Positions 57,570 through 64,000 of a stretch of DNA of 64,000 nt are shown here, in pieces. Within the stretch, counting starts at the first letter, position 1. Every line of letters starts with the position of its first letter. Position numbers and translations under genes: made by a program. The notes beneath the pieces are model-generated. The model saw nothing but the letters and a program-made list of their open reading frames with translations. It was not told where the DNA came from and made no database searches. The DNA comes from Platanthera guangdongensis (taxonomy: Eukaryota; Streptophyta; Magnoliopsida; Asparagales; Orchidaceae): contig CM077167.1 in NCBI GenBank assembly GCA_039583875.1, forward strand, positions 153,343,010 through 153,407,009, in the 5' to 3' direction.

Positions 57570-57685
57570 GATTTGTGCAGGCTAAATCTAATACTAGAAA
57601 ACAAAAGAAGGATATAGTTTGGGATCTTTGGGGTTCAGGTGTTAGCCTGTACAACCAAACAGATATGGTATGTTTAACCAACCTC

Positions 57686-57697
57686 CCTCTGATACCA
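57686..57697 (-). other. Primer binding site, initiator Met tRNA (copy D)
   Basis: On the minus strand the sequence is TGGTATCAGAGG, two bases after the LTR end CCCCTTTCA. Confidence 0.87.
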
Positions 57698-57699
57698 AT

Positions 57700-59257
57700 T
57701 GAAAGGGGAACTAGATCTGATATACTCTACAGGGGGGTGAATAGAGTATATGGTGCTTTTTAAAACATAAGGAAAAACTTTTGCAAAGCTTTACAACAAT
57801 TGTTGTAATGAGTGTAAGCAGGGAAGTAGAAATAAAATAAACCACAAAACTAAGCTATGCAGAAACTAAGCACAAGAAAATCTAGGCCAGAAACAAAAAG
57901 AAAACATGCAGAACCAGATGACACAAGGAAATATAGTGGTTCCCCAACTTGGGTACATCCACTCTTCTACCACCCTAGGTAGGAATCCACTGCAGGATGA
58001 GTTGATCAGGTGTCCTGGGCACCAATGAGCTTTTGATAAGGTGCTCAAAAACCAACACAGATTTTTTGATCAGGTGTCTTGCCACCAATGAGCTTTTGAC
58101 AAGGTGCTCAAAAACCAGATTCAAACTTTTGAAGGGAGTTTGAAAAACCCTTTACAGAATGGGGTTGAGAGAGTGATGGCAGTCTTCTCTTTCTCAAGCA
58201 ACTGAGAAGACTATGTGGATTCAGTGATGTTGTCAAAGCTCCCCCTGAGTCCTTGAAATCTTCAGGAAGATGAGCTTTGCTGAGGGTGATAGGCCTTCAA
58301 AGATAGATCTCCAGCAGAAGATGATTTCAGCAAGCTGAAATGTTGAGTGTCTGGAGTCTTGAGATGATGTTGGCCTTGAACACTTGAGAGCTGAAGAGAT
58401 CTGAAGAATTTTTGAAAGCTTGATCTCTCTGATGAGTGTTCTTCTGAATTCTTGTTGACAGAATATTTTTTTCAGAGTCTCTATGTATTGAGAGGTGTCC
58501 TTATTCTTGTCTATTCTATTCTCTCTTTGTTCTTGTCTGTGTTATATCTGATTCAAAAAACATTCTCTTTTATTCTCTGAGTCTGAATAGGAAATTGCTC
58601 TGTCAAAGATAGCCGTTGGTCTGCATTGATTACAGCCTTAATTGCATAATATGTTCTGAAGGAAAGTCCACTGAATTGTTCCTTGAAAAATCCCTTGAAA
58701 CTTGCTCCAGAAGTAAACTAAAACGGCTGGCAGATCTTCTGAATTAAATGCAGAATAACTTCTATCTGATTTGAATTTGAATTCTGAAAGATAACTGAAA
58801 TCGTCGAACTGAGCTCTGCTATCGTCGAGCTGAGCTCAGCGAACTGGAAAATGCAAGCAGCAAAGAAATCGTCGATCTGAGCTCAAAGATCGTCGAACTG
58901 AGCTCAGAGATAAGGATCCAGTGCAGAGTCAAAATCGTCGACCTGAGCTCAGCGATCGTCGAATGGAGTTCGACGATATTATGAGGTTTGAGTTCAGCGA
59001 TCGTCGAATGGAGCTCGACGATCTGCAGAAGTTGAGCTAGACGATCGTCGACCGGAGTTCGACGAAACGTCGTGCTGAGCTCGACGATTTGGACTTGGTC
59101 TCCAGAAAAACTTGAGTCTTCAGAGCAGCTTCCAATCCTAACCTTTTAACCCTTAGACTCAATTCTAATTGACCTATTAAGCTATACAGAAGGTCAAAAC
59201 ATAAATTCCTAGAGACATAGTGATCCTGACCCAAATTAGTAATAGGGTGTTCCAACA
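57700..59257 (-). repeat. 5' LTR of copy D
   Basis: On the minus strand it runs from TGTTGGAACACCC at 59257 to CCCCTTTCA at 57700, 1558 bases. It holds the TCGTCGA-type array (58795-59095), a TATA-like AATAAAAG near 58567-58574 and the C-rich block CTATTCACCCCCC near 57735. The outer five bases, CCTGC (59258-59262), are a candidate target duplication; the partner is hidden by the gap. Confidence 0.82.
58795..59095 (-). repeat. TCGTCGA/TCGACGA array in LTR of copy D
   Basis: About a dozen ATCGTCGA arms paired with GAGCTCAGCGA or TTCGACGAT arms occur in 300 bases near the 5' end of the LTR. One clear pair is ATCGTCGAATGGAGTTCGAC followed by GAT near 58957-58979. Confidence 0.88.
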
Positions 59258-60728
59258 CCTGCACTAACGGAAGGAACCCTTCCACACGTGAGAGTCAACA
59301 CTCCCACAAAACGGGTTGCACCCAACCCTTACAACACGGAACAATCGTTCCTTTACAACAAAAGTAAATATGGAATGTACACGAGATACAAACTTCGTTT
59401 GGAGACTACGGTGTTCCTCTTCGTTCGACGACGTGTTCGTGAAGTCAACGAAAAGTCTACAACCTTGGTCTCTCTTGGAAAGGATCTTCCCGAAACCGGC
59501 GGCGGCAATCCGAGCGGTGGCTTGGTTCGGGATCGACGGCAACGACGAAGCGCGGCAGCAGTACTTCTGAGATCCAATCTTCGTTGCAAAGCAAACTAGG
59601 TCTACCAACGGTCACTCTAGGATCGGTCGTCTCGATCGATTCGGACGGGGGAGTTTTTCCCGGTCGACAAATCGAGAGACAAGGGATATCTGGATAGACA
59701 CGTGAGACTCAAGCTTTGCTAAGCTTCTGTCGTCAGAGATCGGGAAGAAATGCGATCAGCAGCGGCGACGGACTTGCGCGAGCGGCGACGGACTTGCGCG
59801 AGCGGCGACGGAGGTGGCGGAGAGATTTCGCGATTTTAGGGTTGCACTCGCTCGGCTTCTTTCTGTCTAGGTATTTCGTTCAAAATACCCGTGTATAAAT
59901 ACTGTAGCTAACTCCAATATGACAGTTTGTGGGACCCACAATAGAAATCCCCAAATCCCGGTCCAGAAATTTAACAGCGGCAGAATCCGGTTCAGGAAGT
60001 TCCAGAAAAACGCCAAGTCAAAATCGGTGAGAATCGAAAGTGATTCTCGCCGAGTCGCCGAGAATCAAAGGTGATTCTCGACGATTCGGCGAGAATCAAA
60101 GATGATTCTCGTCGAATTTGCCTTGGTTGCACGCACTGCTTTAAGCCAGGTCGAGACGGCGAGAATCAACCAGTGATTCTCGTCGATTCGACGAGAATCA
60201 CTAGTGATTCTCGCCGAATCGGCGAGAATCACTAAGTGATTCTCGTCGATTCTTACTTAGACGCAGAGGTGCTTGCTTAGAAGTTGCTGGATCGAGTTCG
60301 GCGAGAATCAACTTCTGATTCTCGACGAATCGGCGAGAATCCCAAGTGATTCTCGCCGAATCGGCGAGAATCACTTGGTGATTCTCGTCGATTCTAACTT
60401 GGACGAAATTTCGTCTTTCCACCCATGAGATGCTCCTTGACCCATCCTTGCTCCTTGTCTGCTCCTGCATATTTACAGCCCTATGCTTGAAAATAAGTGC
60501 ACTCCAATAGAGAGAGTACACGTAGGCCAACACACTGATCTGCTCAACGAGGGATTACGTCGTGCAGACCCGTGTATATTGACCTACTACACCCTGACAT
60601 TGGTGTGCACTTAGCGTGGAAAAACTGCAAGCACAACTAGAAGGATTTTATCAAATACATAGCCTATTGACCTTAGCTTGTCCAGGGGCTTCTTCAAATC
60701 AGGTACATTGTGGATACAATACCCAACA
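59258..60728 (-). repeat. 3' LTR of copy F (5' part, cut by copy D)
   Basis: On the minus strand it starts TGTTGGGTATTGTATCC, shares AATGTACCTGATTTGAAGAAG with the LTRs of C and E, and contains a palindrome cluster (60026-60395). A TATA-like TATTTATAC is near 59890-59900. The common 3' LTR end with the C-rich block is absent, as expected if copy D split the LTR. A few open frames here (for example 59264-59608) are not conserved proteins to my eye. Confidence 0.75.
60026..60395 (-). repeat. Cluster of about 30-bp palindromes GATTCTCG(T/C)CGA in LTR of copy F
   Basis: GTGATTCTCGTCGA followed by one base and its exact complement forms a 29-bp palindrome at 60173-60201. AGTGATTCTCGCCGA forms a 31-bp one at 60203-60233. 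At least four further, less perfect pairs lie within the cluster. The central parts repeat the GTCGA or GCCGA core. Confidence 0.93.
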
Positions 60729-60751
60729 ATCTCCCCCTATTTGAAGAAGCC
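60687..60751 (-). promoter_or_regulatory. Polypurine tract and flanking inverted repeat at the 3' LTR border (copy F)
   Basis: On the minus strand AATAGGGGGAGAT (CTCCCCCT at 60731-60738) directly precedes the LTR start at 60728. The 13-base arms GGCTTCTTCAAAT (60687-60699) and ATTTGAAGAAGCC (60739-60751) are perfect complements on either side of it. The tract primes plus-strand DNA; the role of the inverted repeat is unknown. Confidence 0.75.
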
Positions 60752-60986
60752 TAAACCCTACAAGCTAAGGTGAATAGAGCAAATGAGAATGAAAACCATA
60801 AACTGAAAAGAGAGTTGAGTGAGTTATCCATTACCAATACCAATTTCTTGGGAGCAAGCTTGGAGCCACCTTAGCCTTAGCCGAGAGGGTAATCTCCCCC
60901 TTTTCGGCTTCTACAAATCGGGGTCTGTAGCGTTTTACCCTTTGCTCCCCCTCAGTTCTTGCACGGGCCTGGAGCCTCTGTAGTCT
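60752..60986 (-). other. Spacer between pol and LTR of copy F with two extra polypurine motifs
   Basis: No reading frame of note is present. Two additional minus-strand AGGGGGAG motifs occur at 60894-60901 and 60945-60952, identical in their core to the tract at the LTR border. Extra copies of the polypurine tract are known in Sireviruses. Confidence 0.65.
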
Positions 60987-63900
60987 TCATTCCTCATAAT
61001 TGAGCATCCCCAATTCAGTCTTGAAAAGATTGAACTTGGCCTCGTCTAGGGGCTTTGTGAATATATCAATAATCTGCTTGTCCGTGGGGACATAACAGAG
61101 AGAGATATCTTTGTTCTCCACGTGCTCCCGAATGAAGTGGTAGCGTACTTCAATATGCTTCGTTCTGCTGTGCGACACCGGATTGTTGGCAATGGCAATT
61201 GCACTGGAGGAGTCGCAGTACATGGGTACTTCCTTGAACTGAAGGTCGTAGTCGGCTAACTGGTTTCTGATCCATAGAAGTTGTGCGCAACAGCTTCCTG
61301 CCGAGATGTACTCTAACTCTGCTGTGGAGGTTGCAACACAATTCTGTTTTTTGCTATTCCATGAGATAAGCCTCCTGCCGAGGAATTGACACGTCCCGGA
61401 GGTGCTTTTCCTGTCATCCCTGCTCCCTGCAAAATCAGCATCTGAAAAGCCTATTAGCTCGACATCATTGTTTCTCGGGTACCACAAGCCAAGATTAGGA
61501 GTACCTTTAAGGTATCTCAGAATTCGCTTTGCAGCGACATAGTGAGATTCCTTAGTGTTCACCTGATATCGGGCACAGACACATGTGGAGAACATAATAT
61601 CCGGTCGACTGGCAGTAAGGTAGAGCAGGGATCCAATGATGCTTCTGTATTTGGTTTCATCTAAAGGTTTACCTTTCTCATCCTTATCCAGAGACATGGT
61701 GGATCCCATTGGAGTCCTCATAGAGGTTGCACTCTCCATACCGAATTTCTTAAGGAGTTCATTTGTGAACTTCGTCTGAGAGATGAAGATTCCATCCTCA
61801 GACTGTTTCACTTGAAGTCCTAAGAAATACTTGAGCTCTCCCATACTGCTCATTGCAAACTTTCCTTGCATAAGTTTAGAAAACTTTTTGCAAAGATTGT
61901 TGTCCGTTGAGCCGAATATTATGTCATCGACATAGATTTGCACCAGCAAAATCTTGCCTTTGACTTCCCTGAGAAACAACGTTTTATCTATTTTACCTCT
62001 GGAGAACTTGTTCTCAAGAAGAAAACTAGATAAAGTCTCATACCAAGCTCGTGGAGCTTGTTTCAACCCATATAAGGCCTTATTAAGAAAATAAACGTGA
62101 TTGGGATATGTAGGATCGACAAAACCTGGGGGTTGAGCGACGTATACTTCCTCTTTCAGGTCTCCGTTCAGGAATGCCGATTTCACATCCATTTGATAGA
62201 CTGTGAATCCTTTGTGTGAAGCATACGCCAGGAACAACCTGATTGCCTCGAGCCTTGCTACTGGTGCGAAGGTCTGGTCGAAGTCAATCCCTTCCTCCTG
62301 TCTGTAACCTTGAGCCACCAGCCTGGCCTTGTTCTTTACGATGACACCATGTTCGTCCAGCTTGTTTCTGAAGATCCACTTCGTGCCAATCACATTATGC
62401 TTGTATGGTCTGGGAACCAGCGTCCAAACATTGCAACGTTCGAATTGATGTAGTTCCTCTTGCATGGCCAGAATCCATGCCGCATCCTTGTTCGCCTCGT
62501 CGAACTTCTTTGGCTCAACCTGTGACAGGAAGCTAAGATGCAATACTTCGTTAACTGTACCTCTTCGAATTCTGACACCAACACGAGGATCCCCGATGAT
62601 CTAATCTCTAGGATGATCTCTCACGTGCCGGAGCTCTAGAAGTCTGGTGTCTGGAGCTTCAACTACTTCTTGGGCTTCTCTTTCTTCTAAGAGATTTGTC
62701 CCATCTTGATCTTCAGCATTTTCAGATGACGTGGAGGTGGAAACTTTGATGTACTTGGGAGCGTCATCTTTAGCGGTCTCATCCAGACTCAGCTGTTCAA
62801 GTCTAGCACCTGCATCTTCAAGAATACTACTGGAAGAATTGCTGTTAAGCAAACTTCCTTCATCAAATACAACATTTATTGATTCTTCTACCACTAGGGT
62901 TTTCTTATTGAAGACCCTATATGCCCGACTATGGGAACTATAGCCCATGAATATGCCTTCGAAGCATTTTTCACCGAATTTAGTACGCGGGTACTTCCAA
63001 TTATTCAGTACATAGCATCTGCAACCAAAAATCCTCAAGTAGGACATGGTTGGTTTCCTGCCTTTCAGTAGCTCGTAGGGCGTCTTACGATGATGCTTGT
63101 TGATCAATGCTCGGTTTTATACATGACATGCCGTATTGACACCCTCTGCCCAGAAGTATTCCGGGAGAGAAGCGTCTTTCAACATTGTCGTGCAGGCTTC
63201 AATGAGAGTTCTATTTCTCCTCTCCGCAACTCCATTTTGCTGAGGAGTGCGCGGGGAGGAAAACTCATGAAAGATACCTTGTTCTTCACAAAATTCTGTC
63301 ATTGCACCAGATTCGAATTCTGTTCCATGGTCACTTCTGATTTTGACCACGGAGCAGTTAAATTCGTTCTGAACCTGCTTGACAAAATTAGTGAAGATGT
63401 CAAACGTATCTGACTTTCGTTTCAAAAAGAACACCCATGTAAACCGAGAATGATCATCAACTATCACTAGCGTATAGGACTTGCCTCCCAAGCTATGAAC
63501 TTGCATTGGACCAAACAAGTCCATTTGCAAAAGGTAAAGACATCGGGAAGAGTCTTTGTCAGCGATGCTCTTAAAGGTAGCCCGAGTCTGTTTGCCCATC
63601 TGGCATGCAGGACATGGGCTATCTTTGATGCACTTGATACTGGGAGCATCCCTTACCAAGTCCTTAGAAAACAGCATACTAATTGTCTTGAAATTAATAT
63701 GTGCCAATCTCTTGTGCCATTGTTCACAAAGAGATGCACTGCCTGTTGCCACAAGGCATACGGGGGTAGATGAATCTAAACTGAGAAAATCTAAACAAAA
63801 GATATTTCTGCTCCTAATGCCTGATAATACCGTTTCAGAAGAGGTACGTGAAATTATCAGACATTTATCCTTGCAGAACTTAACGTCATAACCTTTATCA

Positions 63901-64000
63901 CATAACTGACTTACACTGATCAGGTTATGGTTTAACCCTTCAACATAAGCCACGTCGGTGATAGAGATTATACCGTTGGAAATCATACCATAACCTCTGG
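60987..64000 (-). pseudogene. Pol of copy F, two nonsense codons, runs off the window
   Basis: One minus-strand frame covers the end of the protease region, integrase, RT and RNase H. Integrase: [39 protein letters not shown] and NGVAERRNRTL. RT and RNase H (62543-60987, 518 residues open) have [16 protein letters not shown] in [29 protein letters not shown] and HIEVRYHF, ending LGMLNYEE and TGA. The frame is interrupted only by a TAA at 63117-63119 and a TAG at 62601-62603, with no frameshift. Protease DSG and gag lie beyond 64000. It is closest to the pol of C and E. Confidence 0.92.

Larger units (their letters stand above)
37824..59257 (-). mobile_element. Copia/Sirevirus-type retrotransposon D, split by copy E
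   Basis: On the minus strand the order is 5' LTR (59257-57700), primer site, gag (57569-55533, continuing 42453-42410), pol (about 42396-39245), array and promoter-like spacer, env-like gene (38751 into the gap). Copy E (42454-55532) is inserted near the end of gag. The 3' LTR is not visible. Gag is intact apart from the insertion, whereas pol and env-like have small indels. The outer LTR border abuts LTR sequence of copy F, so D lies inside F. Confidence 0.88.
59258..64000 (-). mobile_element. Copia/Sirevirus-type retrotransposon F, 5' half outside window
   Basis: On the minus strand pol (64000-60987) is followed by a 258-base spacer with three polypurine-like motifs and a 3' LTR starting at 60728 (TGTTGGGTATTG). 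The LTR is cut at 59258 by copy D. There is no env-like gene between pol and the LTR. Pol and the start of the LTR are related to those of C and E, but the palindrome motif differs. Confidence 0.87.

Noticed and set aside
59264..59898. Several overlapping open frames on both strands in the LTR of copy F
   Set aside because: They overlap in conflicting frames within a GC-richer LTR segment and show no known family.

Overview
The window is a repeat-only stretch of a plant (angiosperm, probably dicot) nuclear genome. I recognise no host gene. The evidence is a stack of nested Ty1/copia LTR retrotransposons of the Sirevirus type (initiator-Met tRNA primer sites, long gag with zinc knuckle, gag-PR-IN-RT-RNase H order, an extra 'env-like' gene after pol), one Ty3/gypsy element, one PIF/Harbinger DNA transposon and one end of a CACTA transposon. 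I call the copia copies A to F by position.

Layout: 1-1598 ends in a CACTA terminus that cuts into copy A. A (1599-10636, minus strand) has env-like, pol, gag and its 5' LTR, all decayed, and appears inserted in the 5' LTR of copy B. B (10637-19158, plus) has a partial LTR, gag, pol and env-like gene, all decayed. A PIF/Harbinger element (19162-23009) interrupts the env-like gene of B; it carries a 1.1-kb TG microsatellite, a Myb/SANT ORF1 and a DDE transposase cut short by gypsy sequence. The gypsy element (23010-28536) has rearranged leader fragments, an LTR, gag and pol, and is cut inside its RNase H region by copy C (28537-37323, plus). C runs into a 500-N assembly gap (37324-37823). After the gap lies copy D (minus; 37824-42453 and 55533-59257), split at its gag/pol boundary by copy E. 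E (42454-55532, plus) is complete, with two 2.08-kb LTRs and a perfect 5-bp target duplication ATAAC. D itself sits in the 3' LTR of copy F (59258-64000, minus), whose pol runs off the window.

How the parts work together: each copia copy would be transcribed from a TATA box in its LTR, primed by initiator Met tRNA, and would make Gag plus a Gag-Pol read past a single conserved stop codon at the gag/pol boundary. An env-like protein is encoded separately about 0.35-0.5 kb after pol in A to E; F has none. Most copies are dead. E has an intact 1055-codon pol and nearly identical LTRs, but its gag and env-like genes carry small frameshifts.

The most striking signal is not a gene. Each retroelement family carries its own array of short perfect or near-perfect palindromes: GTGTCGACAC in C and E, TCGTCGA/TCGACGA arm pairs in A, B and D, about 30-bp palindromes built on GATTCTCG(T/C)CGA in F, and ACACGGGCGTGT in the gypsy LTR. 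In the copia elements with an env-like gene the same motif recurs between pol and that gene, next to a TATA-like sequence (clearest in C and E), so the arrays bracket two putative promoters per element. In the TCGTCGA family it also occurs inside the gag reading frame, where it is translated as an Arg-Arg-Ser-rich repeat.
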